DNA of 10,105 nt from Nitriliruptoraceae bacterium (GTDB lineage: Bacteria; Actinomycetota; Nitriliruptoria; Nitriliruptorales; Nitriliruptoraceae): the NCBI GenBank assembly GCA_007123425.1, contig SKLC01000438.1, positions 1 through 10,105 of the forward strand, written 5' to 3'. A program made the translations under genes and the position numbers. Below, piece by piece: positions 1-6,316 of the stretch. Within the stretch, counting starts at the first letter, position 1. Each line of letters begins with the position of its first letter. Under the pieces are notes generated by a model. That model searched no databases. It was not told the origin of the DNA and was given only the letters and a program-made list of their open reading frames with translations.

Positions 1-1
1 C

Positions 2-36
2 GCCCGGGCGCGGCAGGGGCTTCGGGCTGCCCGGGC
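2..36. terminator. Possible stem-loop at left edge
   Basis: The octamer GCCCGGGC occurs at 2-9 and again at 29-36. Being self-complementary, the two copies can pair as an 8-bp stem around a 19-base loop. The second copy sits inside the 12-bp palindrome CTGCCCGGGCAG (27-38). It could terminate a gene lying left of the window, but there is no T-tract and the region is extremely GC-rich, so chance pairing is possible. Bases 1-144 hold no gene I can support. Confidence 0.2.
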
Positions 37-144
37 AGGCGGGTGCCCGTGGGGCTGCGGAGGGCGGCAGGGATGTGCTGGCCGCCGTGCGCGCGGCCTG
101 CCCGCATGACGGGGGCGCTGCGCGGCTCCCGCGGGGCCCCGGGG

Positions 145-150
145 TACGCT
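145..150 (+). promoter_or_regulatory. Candidate -10 box of a leaderless murA promoter
   Basis: TACGCT fits the actinobacterial housekeeping -10 pattern (TAnnnT). It ends seven bases before the murA GTG at 158, so transcription would begin at or next to the start codon. No purine-rich ribosome-binding sequence precedes that GTG, which agrees with a leaderless mRNA. I see no convincing -35 box at 17-18 bases upstream. Confidence 0.4.
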
Positions 151-157
151 CGCCGAC

Positions 158-1450
158 GTGCTCGATCCCACCTCCTCCAACGATGTGTTCCGGGTCCGTG
201 GTGGCGCGCCCCTGCGCGGCACCGTCCGGCTCTCGGGCGCGAAGAACTCGGCGCTGAAGCTCATGGCGGCGGGTCTGCTGTGCGATGGCATGGTGCGCCT
301 GCGCGAGGTGCCCCGGATCGCCGACGTGCCGGTCATGGCCGATGTCCTGCGCGGCCTGGGCGTGGAGGTGGACCTCGACCTCGACGGGCGGTGCTGCGCC
401 ATCGACGCCAGCGAGCCCCCGTCGTGGCACGCGCCCTCGGACGCGGTCACGCGCATCCGCGCCTCCATCAGCGTGCTGGGTCCGCTGGTGGCCCGGGTCC
501 GTCGAGCCCGCATCGCATCCCCGGGTGGCGACCGGATCGGCTCCCGCCCTCTGGACATGCACCTGCGCGGCCTCATCGCGATGGGCGCCGAGGTGGAGGA
601 GGACGGGGGCGAGGTCGACGTTCGGGCCCCCGAGCTGCACGGCGCCCAGATCACGCTCGACTTCCCCAGCGTGGGGGCCACCGAGAACCTGCTGATGGCG
701 GCGACGCTGGCCGATGGCACCACGATCATCGAGAACGCCGCGCGCGAGCCCGAGATCCAGGATCTGTGCCGGATGCTGGAGGCCATGGGCGCCCACATCG
801 AGGGGGTGGGCTCGCCGACGCTCGAGATCGAGGGCGTCGACCGGCTCGCGCCGGTGGACTGGGAGACCTGCCCGGACCGGATCGAGGCCGGCACCTACGC
901 GATGGCGGCAGCCGCCACGGGGGGTGACGTCGTGATCGAGCGCGTGCGCGCCAGCGACCTCACGCTGCCGCTGCTCAAGCTGCGCTCGGCGGGGATGGTC
1001 GTCGAGGAGGGCGCCGACACGCTCCGGATCAAGGCCGGGGATCTCGAGGCGGTGGATGTGGTCACGCTGCCCTACCCCGGGTTCCCCACCGACCTGCAGG
1101 CACAGCTGATGGTGCTGCTCACGCAGGCCACGGGCACCAGCCGCTGCACGGAGAACGTCTTCGACTCGCGCTTCGACTTCGTCGAGCAGCTGCGGCGGAT
1201 GGGGGCCGACATCGAGATCGACGGGCACCACGCGCTGATCCGCGGGCCCCGCCGCCTGCACGGGGTGCGCCTGCGGAGCCTGGATGTGCGCACGGGCGCG
1301 GCGGCGGCGATCGCGGGCCTGGTCGCCGAGGGAGAGACCATCGTCTCCGACGTCCACCACGTCGACCGCGGCTACGCGGACTTCGTCGCCCGGCTGCGTG
1401 CGCTCGGCGCCGACATCGACCGGGTGCCAGCCAGCGACGTCGATGGCTGA
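158..1450 (+). CDS. murA: UDP-N-acetylglucosamine 1-carboxyvinyltransferase (MurA), Asp active-site variant
   Basis: MurA transfers enolpyruvate from phosphoenolpyruvate to UDP-GlcNAc, the first committed step of peptidoglycan synthesis, in the cytoplasm. The 430 residues match the family's usual length of about 420-430. The substrate-binding SGAKN is at 26-30 (Lys29, Asn30). The catalytic-loop motif is at 122-131 and reads PGGDRIGSRP. YPGFPTDLQ at 306-314 carries the catalytic Asp312 (equivalent to E. coli Asp305), and DRGY lies near the C-terminus. The loop position that is Cys115 in E. coli is Asp125 here, encoded at 530-532. This Cys-to-Asp exchange is known from mycobacteria and chlamydiae and makes MurA insensitive to fosfomycin while leaving it active. 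The GTG start at 158 puts the first strand right before the usual VRGG motif; no Shine-Dalgarno sequence is visible. The stop overlaps the next gene by eight bases. The identification is secure. Confidence 0.97.
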   Translation: MLDPTSSNDVFRVRGGAPLRGTVRLSGAKNSALKLMAAGLLCDGMVRLREVPRIADVPVMADVLRGLGVEVDLDLDGRCCAIDASEPPSWHAPSDAVTRIRASISVLGPLVARVRRARIASPGGDRIGSRPLDMHLRGLIAMGAEVEEDGGEVDVRAPELHGAQITLDFPSVGATENLLMAATLADGTTIIENAAREPEIQDLCRMLEAMGAHIEGVGSPTLEIEGVDRLAPVDWETCPDRIEAGTYAMAAAATGGDVVIERVRASDLTLPLLKLRSAGMVVEEGADTLRIKAGDLEAVDVVTLPYPGFPTDLQAQLMVLLTQATGTSRCTENVFDSRFDFVEQLRRMGADIEIDGHHALIRGPRRLHGVRLRSLDVRTGAAAAIAGLVAEGETIVSDVHHVDRGYADFVARLRALGADIDRVPASDVDG

Positions 1451-3143
1451 GCGGGTCGTCGGGCGTGGCCCGGCCGGCCTCGTCGCGCTGCTGGTGCTGC
1501 TCGCGCTGCTCGGTGACGTGCCGGGTGCGGCCCCGGCACCGGCCCACGGGGCCCAGGTGCCCTCGGAGGGGATCACGGCCGAGGTGGTGCGCATCGACGG
1601 CGGCGACGAGGTGATCCTGCAGCTGGGAGACGGACGTCGGTTCGTCGGGGCGGTGGAGCTGCGCGCCGACGCCGACGGGTCGCTGCGCCTCGTCAACGAC
1701 GTCACGATGGACGACTACCTCACGGGCGTCGCGGAGATGCCGCCCCGCTGGCACGAGGAGGCGCTCAAGGCCCAGGCCGTCGCCGCCCGCACCTACGCGT
1801 GGCGCTCCATCCAGCGCGGCACCTTCGCCGACCGCGGCTACGACATCTGTGCCACCGTCGACTGCCAGGTGTTCCGCGGCACCGAGGTCGTGGAGGGCCG
1901 CACCGGCGGCGAGCGCTGGCAGCGGGCGGTGCGCGACACCTCGGGCGAGGTGCTGCTCGACGACGAGGGTCGCCCGATCCTGGCGCGCTACTTCTCGTCG
2001 TCGGGCGGGCGGACCCTGCCCAACGACCTGGTCTTCCCGGCGACGGGCGCCTTCGACTACCTCGTGGGCGTCGAGGACCCCGACGACGAGCTCTCCCCCT
2101 GGCACCGCTGGCGGGTGGCCTTCACCCGCGAGGAGTTCGACGACATCCTCGGGCGGGGCGAGACGCTCTCGGGCGCCGTGCCCGTCGCCGAGGTGGAGCG
2201 CCTGGGCGACCTCCACGACCCGCGCGCGCAGATCGTGGCGGTCGGCGAGGACGGCGGCGAGGCCGGGGTCCCGGCGGTGCGCTTCCGGGAGTTCGTCTCC
2301 CGCATCGCGGCCGAGCGGTATCCCGAGCGCTTCCCGGCCCGTGGCGAGGACGGCCGGCGGATGCCCACGACGCTGCCCTCGAGCCGCTTCGAGGTCGAGG
2401 TCGGCGACGACGAGGTCGTGGTCGAGGGCCGCGGCTGGGGGCACGGCGTCGGGATGGGACAGTACGGCGCGCTGGGCAAGGCACGTCGCGGGCTGGCCTA
2501 CGACGAGATCCTGGCCAGCTACTACGAGGGCCTCACCCCCGTGCGGCCCGACGACGTGCCCGACCGGGTCCGGGTGGGCCTGTCGGCTCCCGGCGAGGTC
2601 ACGGTGCGCGGCGAGGCGCCGGTGCGGCTGCTGGCCGACGGGGCGGAGCTGACGCCGCGGGCGCTCGGGCAGTGGCGCCTGGAGGCCGTCGACGGCCGCG
2701 TCCGGCTGCTCCCGCCGGAGGGCCACGACCAGCCCCTGGAGGTCGCGCCGACCTCGCTGGGCGCCACACCGGGAGAGCTCGCCGACCACGTGCTGGTCGA
2801 GACCCACGTCAACAAGCCCGTCGAGCTCTCGCTGCGCGTGCGCGACCCCGACGGCGAGCCCGTCTATGAGCGCGATCTGGGCGTCGCCGAGCCGGGGGAG
2901 CACGCCGCCACCTGGCGCCTGGTCGACGACGACGGCGAGCGGGTGGACGAGGGCGCCTACCGGCTCGCCTTGGTGGGCGTCGACGCGGGGGGCGATGCTG
3001 CGGGCGAGGCGGTGGCCGTGCCGGTCACCGCCCCCACCTCCACGGATGATGGCGCCGGTCGCGTGCTCCCCGCCGGCCTCGCCCTGACCCTGATCGTGGC
3101 TGCCGCCGCGCTGGCCCTGGCACATCGCAGGAGACGAGCATGA
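1443..3143 (+). CDS. SpoIID/LytB-domain exported protein with C-terminal membrane anchor
   Basis: A 566-residue protein. It has an N-terminal signal peptide or anchor (hydrophobic about 12-24, after Arg4 and Arg8) and a SpoIID/LytB domain over about 45-345. The hallmark EMP at 98-100 is followed by EALKAQAVAARTYA; Glu98 matches the catalytic Glu of SpoIID lytic transglycosylases. A DCQVFRG segment (Cys136, Cys141 nearby), an SSSGGRT motif and GWGHGVGMGQYG (331-342) follow. Residues about 452-533 look like an FlgD-type Ig-like domain. Residues about 540-561 form a hydrophobic helix followed by RRRR, a stop-transfer anchor. SpoIID proteins cleave glycan strands already stripped of stem peptides, so a cell-wall remodelling role outside the membrane is inferred. 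The ATG at 1443 overlaps murA and lacks a good ribosome-binding site, suggesting translational coupling. B. subtilis SpoIID is much shorter (about 340 residues). Sporulation itself cannot be inferred. Confidence 0.88.
   Translation: MAERVVGRGPAGLVALLVLLALLGDVPGAAPAPAHGAQVPSEGITAEVVRIDGGDEVILQLGDGRRFVGAVELRADADGSLRLVNDVTMDDYLTGVAEMPPRWHEEALKAQAVAARTYAWRSIQRGTFADRGYDICATVDCQVFRGTEVVEGRTGGERWQRAVRDTSGEVLLDDEGRPILARYFSSSGGRTLPNDLVFPATGAFDYLVGVEDPDDELSPWHRWRVAFTREEFDDILGRGETLSGAVPVAEVERLGDLHDPRAQIVAVGEDGGEAGVPAVRFREFVSRIAAERYPERFPARGEDGRRMPTTLPSSRFEVEVGDDEVVVEGRGWGHGVGMGQYGALGKARRGLAYDEILASYYEGLTPVRPDDVPDRVRVGLSAPGEVTVRGEAPVRLLADGAELTPRALGQWRLEAVDGRVRLLPPEGHDQPLEVAPTSLGATPGELADHVLVETHVNKPVELSLRVRDPDGEPVYERDLGVAEPGEHAATWRLVDDDGERVDEGAYRLALVGVDAGGDAAGEAVAVPVTAPTSTDDGAGRVLPAGLALTLIVAAAALALAHRRRRA
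3128..3134 (+). promoter_or_regulatory. Ribosome-binding site of the CPBP gene
   Basis: An AGGAGA sequence (from 3129) lies six or so bases before the ATG at 3140, inside the 3' end of the SpoIID gene. It supports that start and the ATGA stop/start overlap at 3140-3143. Confidence 0.7.
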
Positions 3144-3940
3144 CCCAGCCCCCGAGCCCCCCGCCACCGCCGCCGGAGCGTCAGGACGCTTCGCCACACC
3201 CTCGGGTGACCGTCGCGGACGGCCTGCTGCTCGTGGCCTGGCTGGTCATCGGCCAGGTCGTGCTCTACGGCCTGGCCCTGGGGCTGGGCGTGGTCGGTGA
3301 CGAGGAGGGCACCGGGGACCGCATGGTCCAGGTCGCCATCCTCAGCGCGGTGCTGGCGTCGTCCGTGGCCTGGCTCGGGATGCGCGGTCGGCTGCGGGCC
3401 GCCTGGGCGCCCCGTCGCGACGGCCGCGGCTTCGATGTGGTCCTGGGGCTGGCCTCCGGCATCGGCGGGTTCGCCGTCCTGCTGGTGGGACTCGGGCTGC
3501 TCTTCCAGGCACTGGGCGTCGAGCCCCCGGAGCAGCAGGCCCTGCAGGACGCTGCCGTGGGTGGCATGGACGCGGTGCTGGCCGTGGTGCTCGCGGTCGT
3601 GCTCGCGCCGTTGGTCGAGGAGCTGGTCTTCCGGGGCGTGCTGTACCAGGGGCTGCGTCACCGGTCGGGCTTCTGGCCGGCGGCGCTGCTCTCCTCCGCG
3701 ATCTTCGCGCTCGTCCACGTCGAGGTGCTGGTGAGCTCGCCGGTGTTCCTCGTGCAGCTGTTCCTGCTCGCCGTCCTCTTCGCCTGGCTCCTCGAGCGCA
3801 CGGGCAACCTGCTCGCGCCGATCGTGGCGCACCTGGTCTTCAACGGCATCTCGATCGGGCTCGCGATGCTGGCCAGCCGGTTCGAGGAGCTCGAGGAGAT
3901 GGCGCTGGGCGCGGCGGTGGCCGGCCTCGGGCTGGGATAG
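3140..3940 (+). CDS. CPBP-family intramembrane metalloprotease (CAAX prenyl protease/Abi-type)
   Basis: A 266-residue polytopic membrane protein with a proline-rich cytoplasmic start (residues 4-12) and about seven hydrophobic segments from residue 26 on. The three family motifs are present: EELVFRG with Glu160, Glu161 and Arg165; His193 at the end of a helix (LVHVE); and HLVFN with His231 and Asn235. These residues form the intramembrane glutamate/histidine active site of the Rce1/CPBP superfamily. Bacterial members range from CAAX-like proteases to bacteriocin-immunity and regulatory proteins, and the sequence does not reveal the substrate. The four-base ATGA overlap with the SpoIID gene and a good ribosome-binding site place it in the murA operon, so a role in envelope maintenance or in processing exported proteins is an inference from context. 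The length is typical. Confidence 0.92.
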   Translation: MTQPPSPPPPPPERQDASPHPRVTVADGLLLVAWLVIGQVVLYGLALGLGVVGDEEGTGDRMVQVAILSAVLASSVAWLGMRGRLRAAWAPRRDGRGFDVVLGLASGIGGFAVLLVGLGLLFQALGVEPPEQQALQDAAVGGMDAVLAVVLAVVLAPLVEELVFRGVLYQGLRHRSGFWPAALLSSAIFALVHVEVLVSSPVFLVQLFLLAVLFAWLLERTGNLLAPIVAHLVFNGISIGLAMLASRFEELEEMALGAAVAGLGLG

Positions 3941-3959
3941 GCGCGTCTGTCCGATCCAT

Positions 3960-3987
3960 GGGCGCGCCGTGACCCCGCGCGGCGCCC
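3960..3987 (+). terminator. Possible terminator after the murA operon
   Basis: Twenty bases after the CPBP stop, GGGCGC (3960-3965) can pair with GCGCCC (3982-3987) around a 16-base interior that is itself GC-rich. The stem is only 6 bp and there is no T-tract, so this is a weak candidate in a region where such pairings are common. The remainder of the gap 3941-4140 contains no gene I can support. Confidence 0.25.
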
Positions 3988-4096
3988 CTGCGCTGAACGG
4001 GCAACGCCGTCCTCGGGATGCGGCGGCGTCCGCCCGCGCTGGCGCGCAGACCGTCGCGGGACACGGCCGCGTTCGCCCGCGGGATGCCGGGCGCCG

Positions 4097-4102
4097 TAGG
4101 CT
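4097..4102 (+). promoter_or_regulatory. Candidate -10 box before the hydroxyacyl-CoA dehydrogenase gene
   Basis: TAGGCT, preceded by G, is a good match to actinobacterial housekeeping -10 hexamers. It lies about 40 bases before the GTG at 4141. The same hexamer occurs at the same distance before the second cyclophilin gene (7208-7213). The -35 region is weak: TTCGCC at 4072-4077 would give a 19-base spacer. It implies that this gene is transcribed separately from the murA operon. Confidence 0.45.
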
Positions 4103-4128
4103 GCCGCCCCGACGCGAACGAGCAGCCC

Positions 4129-4136
4129 GAGGAGGG
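4129..4136 (+). promoter_or_regulatory. Strong ribosome-binding site deciding the start at 4141
   Basis: GAGGAGGG is almost fully complementary to the 16S rRNA tail and ends four bases before the GTG at 4141. The reading frame stays open upstream to a possible start at 4018, but that stretch is arginine/proline-rich and has no similarity to the family. This site therefore fixes the start at 4141. Confidence 0.85.
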
Positions 4137-4140
4137 TCAC

Positions 4141-5925
4141 GTGGCGGAGCAGGTCGTCGAGCAGGTGAACCGGGTCGGCATCGTCGGTGCCGGCACCATG
4201 GGATCGGGCATCGCGGAGATCGTCGCGAGCAAGGGCGTGCCGGTCGTCTTCGTCGAGGTGGACGAGGAGGCGGTCGAGCGGGCCCTGGCGCGTGTGCGCG
4301 CCTCCCTCGATCGCCAGGTGGGCCGCGAGAGGATCGACGAGGCCACCCGCGACGAGGTCCTGGGCCGCATCCAGGGCGAGGTCGACTTCGCGGCGCTGGG
4401 TGACTGCGACCTCGTGATCGAGGCGGTCCCCGAGCAGCTCGAGCTCAAGCAGTCGGTGTTCGAGCGCATCGACGCGGCGATCCGCCCCGATGCGATCCTG
4501 GCCACCAACACCTCGTCGCTGCCGGTGATGGACGTGGCCGTCCACTCGCAGCGGCCCAACCGCGTCGTGGGCTTCCACTTCTTCAACCCCGCCCAGGTCA
4601 TGAAGCTCATCGAGCTGGTGCGCACGGTGGTCACCGACGACGCCGTGGTCGAGACCGCCCGCACCTTCGCCGAGTCCATCGGCAAGAGCCCCGTGGTGGT
4701 GGGCGACCGCGCCGGCTTCATCGCCAACCAGCTGCTCTTCCCCTACCTCAACCAGGCCGTGTCGATGGTGGAGGCGGGCTACGCCACCCAGGAGGACGTC
4801 GACGCGGCGATGCGCTTCGGCGCGGGCCTGCCGATGGGGCCGGTCGCCCTGGTCGACCTGGTGGGCATCGACACCATGGTCGGGATCATGAACGCGATCC
4901 ACGCCCAGTTCAACGACGTGCGCTTCGCGCCGCGGCCGATCCTCTCGCAGCTCTCCAGCGCCGGCTGGCAGGGGCGCAAGGCGGGTCGCGGCTTCTACCG
5001 CTACGAGGAGCCGGGCTCCTCGCGGACGCTTCCCAGCGCCACCGAGCGCGAGCCGGCCGACCCCGCGCTGGTCGAGGGCTGGACCACCGTGGGGGTGCTC
5101 GGCACCGGCACGATGGCCAGCGGCATCACCGAGGTGTGCGCCAAGGCCGGCTACGACGTGATCGTCCGCGGCCGCAGCGTGGAGAAGGCCGAGGCGGTCG
5201 TGGCCAAGGTCTCGAAGTCCCTGCAGCGCATGGTCGACAAGGGCCGCATGTCCGAGGAGGACATGGTGGCCACCCTGCAGCACATCACGCCCACCGACGC
5301 GATCGCCGACCTCGCTCCCTCCAACGTCGTGATCGAGGCGGTGGCCGAGGACCTCGAGATCAAGCGCGAGCTGTTCGCCGAGCTCGCGCCGGTGCTGTCC
5401 GACGACGCCGTCCTGTCGACGACCACCTCCTCGCTGTCGGTGGTCGAGTGCGCGATGGTCACCGACCGCCCGGAGCGCGTGCTCGGCCTGCACTTCTTCA
5501 ACCCGGCGGCGGTGATGAAGCTCGTGGAGATCGTCACGACCGTGCGCACCGACGAGCAGGTGGTCGAGCAGGCGCGGGCCTTCGTGGACAAGATCGGCAA
5601 GGTCGGGGTGCTCTGCGGCGACCAGTCCGGCTTCATCGTCAACGCGCTGCTCTTCCCGTACCTCAACGATGCGGTGAAGATGCTCGAGTCGCACTACGCC
5701 ACGGCGGAGCAGATCGACAAGGCCATGAAGCTGGGCGCGGGCTACCCGATGGGCCCCTTCGAGCTCATGGATGTGGTGGGCCTCGACGTGAGCCTGGCGA
5801 TCATCGAGAGCCTGCAGGAGGAGTTCCGTCAGCCCTCCTACGAGCCCGCGCCGCTGCTGCGCCACCTGGTCGAGACCGGGTTCCTCGGCCGCAAGGCGGG
5901 CCGCGGCTTCTACGTCTACGGCTGA
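4141..5925 (+). CDS. Tandem (fused) 3-hydroxyacyl-CoA dehydrogenase, FadB2/PaaH-like
   Basis: These enzymes oxidise 3-hydroxyacyl-CoA to 3-ketoacyl-CoA in beta-oxidation, butyrate or phenylacetate catabolism. The 594 residues hold two complete copies, each the size of a stand-alone enzyme (about 285 residues), aligning without gaps at an offset of 305. Copy 1: GAGTMG 16-21, NTSSL 123-127, His146, Glu158, Asn196; the His-Glu (12) and His-Asn (50) spacings match the human mitochondrial enzyme (158, 170, 208). Copy 2: GTGTMA 321-326, TTSSL 428-432, His451, Glu463, Asn501. Both catalytic sets look intact. Copy 1 has Glu39 after the second Rossmann strand, as expected for NAD. Copy 2 has Gly344-Arg345-Ser346 there and Ala for the third glycine, which looks like NADP preference. 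Fused double enzymes of this kind occur in other actinobacteria. The gene has its own likely promoter and is followed by a strong hairpin. The exact substrate is unknown. Confidence 0.93.
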   Translation: MAEQVVEQVNRVGIVGAGTMGSGIAEIVASKGVPVVFVEVDEEAVERALARVRASLDRQVGRERIDEATRDEVLGRIQGEVDFAALGDCDLVIEAVPEQLELKQSVFERIDAAIRPDAILATNTSSLPVMDVAVHSQRPNRVVGFHFFNPAQVMKLIELVRTVVTDDAVVETARTFAESIGKSPVVVGDRAGFIANQLLFPYLNQAVSMVEAGYATQEDVDAAMRFGAGLPMGPVALVDLVGIDTMVGIMNAIHAQFNDVRFAPRPILSQLSSAGWQGRKAGRGFYRYEEPGSSRTLPSATEREPADPALVEGWTTVGVLGTGTMASGITEVCAKAGYDVIVRGRSVEKAEAVVAKVSKSLQRMVDKGRMSEEDMVATLQHITPTDAIADLAPSNVVIEAVAEDLEIKRELFAELAPVLSDDAVLSTTTSSLSVVECAMVTDRPERVLGLHFFNPAAVMKLVEIVTTVRTDEQVVEQARAFVDKIGKVGVLCGDQSGFIVNALLFPYLNDAVKMLESHYATAEQIDKAMKLGAGYPMGPFELMDVVGLDVSLAIIESLQEEFRQPSYEPAPLLRHLVETGFLGRKAGRGFYVYG

Positions 5926-5930
5926 GCGCA

Positions 5931-5964
5931 CCGGGCGCGCGGGTCGAGCACCCCGCGCGCCCGG
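5931..5964 (+). terminator. Perfect 13-bp GC stem-loop after the dehydrogenase gene
   Basis: CCGGGCGCGCGGG (5931-5943) is perfectly complementary to 5952-5964, leaving the 8-base loop TCGAGCAC. It starts five bases after the stop codon. There is no T-tract, but a stem made only of G-C pairs right behind a stop is typical of terminators or 3'-end stabilisers in high-GC bacteria. The next gene starts 30 bases further on, so termination may be partial. Confidence 0.7.
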
Positions 5965-5993
5965 CCCGCCGGCCCGTCACGCGAGGCGGGACG

Positions 5994-6227
5994 ATGCCTG
6001 ATCCCCTGGAGCCGGCGGATCCGTTCCTGCCCCAGCTCGAGGGCTACGAGGTCCACCGGGTGCCCGCGTTCCGCGCCGTGAAGCGCTACGTCTGCCCGGG
6101 GTGCGGCAACGACGTACCGTCGGGGCAGGGCCACGTGGTCGCCTGGCCCGACCACGTGCCCGACGATCGCCGGCACTGGCACCTGCACTGCTGGCGGCTG
6201 GTCGCCCGCCGCGGCCGGATCGGCTGA
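5994..6227 (+). CDS. Small conserved actinobacterial protein with CxxC and HxHxHC motifs
   Basis: A 77-residue protein starting at an ATG preceded by GAGGCGGG (5983-5990). The core is YVCPGCGNDVPSGQGHVVAWP followed by DDRRHWHLHCW, a pattern I recall from small actinobacterial proteins that databases often label 'ATP/GTP-binding protein'. No nucleotide-binding motif is visible. Cys34, Cys37, His47, His61, His63, His65 and Cys66 could bind zinc, as in a small zinc-ribbon or HNH-like fold; this is inference. The N-terminal 30 residues are not recognisable. It lies just downstream of the fused dehydrogenase but behind a strong hairpin, so it may be only partly cotranscribed. GC-rich third positions support coding. 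Function unknown. Confidence 0.8.
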   Translation: MPDPLEPADPFLPQLEGYEVHRVPAFRAVKRYVCPGCGNDVPSGQGHVVAWPDHVPDDRRHWHLHCWRLVARRGRIG

Positions 6228-6253
6228 CCCCCGACCAGGGCGCCCGAGGCCAC

Positions 6254-6268
6254 CGAGGCGCCACCTCG
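6254..6268 (+). repeat. Short inverted repeat between the small gene and the first cyclophilin
   Basis: CGAGG (6254-6258) can pair with CCTCG (6264-6268) over a 5-base loop. With only five base pairs it may be chance; it is the only local structure seen in the 89-base gap (6228-6316). No clear -10 box is seen before the cyclophilin start at 6317. GTGAGG at 6306-6311 serves as its ribosome-binding site. Confidence 0.2.
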
Positions 6269-6316
6269 TTCCGCACGCGACATCTTTGCCCGCCCCCGTG
6301 AGACGGTGAGGTTCCC

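Noticed and set aside
2..109. Possible tail of an upstream gene, open to the TGA at 107-109
   Set aside because: The reading is Arg/Gly/Cys-rich without the third-position GC bias seen in the real genes of this window, and no family is recognisable.
43..927. Plus-strand open frame of 294 residues overlapping murA in another frame
   Set aside because: Its composition is Arg/Gly/Pro-rich low-information sequence typical of a shifted frame. MurA in the same DNA is complete and conserved.
1284..1442. Longer N-terminus for the SpoIID-domain protein
   Set aside because: It would overlap murA by 167 bases with Arg/Ser/Thr-rich sequence. The ATG at 1443 immediately gives a credible signal peptide.
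1119..3197. Minus-strand open frame of 692 residues opposite murA and the SpoIID gene
   Set aside because: It is an antisense shadow of high GC at third codon positions. It has no recognisable motif, and the opposite strand encodes intact conserved proteins.
3140..3940. CPBP protease as a phage-defence (abortive infection) gene
   Set aside because: It carries the family motifs once called 'Abi', but its overlap with the envelope operon makes a housekeeping role more likely, and no defence genes are nearby.
4018..4140. Longer N-terminus for the fused dehydrogenase
   Set aside because: The 41 extra residues are Arg/Pro-rich and unlike the family. A strong ribosome-binding site at 4129-4136 and a likely promoter at 4097 point to 4141.
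4141..5925. Assembly duplication as the reason for the two dehydrogenase copies
   Set aside because: The copies differ at many residues, including cofactor-binding positions, and are joined by a distinct linker. It is an old fusion, not a sequencing artefact.
3658..5931. Minus-strand open frame of 757 residues opposite the fused dehydrogenase and part of the CPBP gene
   Set aside because: It is rich in His, Asp, Leu and Arg in a pattern created by reading GC-rich codons backwards, shows no domain, and lies antisense to clearly real genes.
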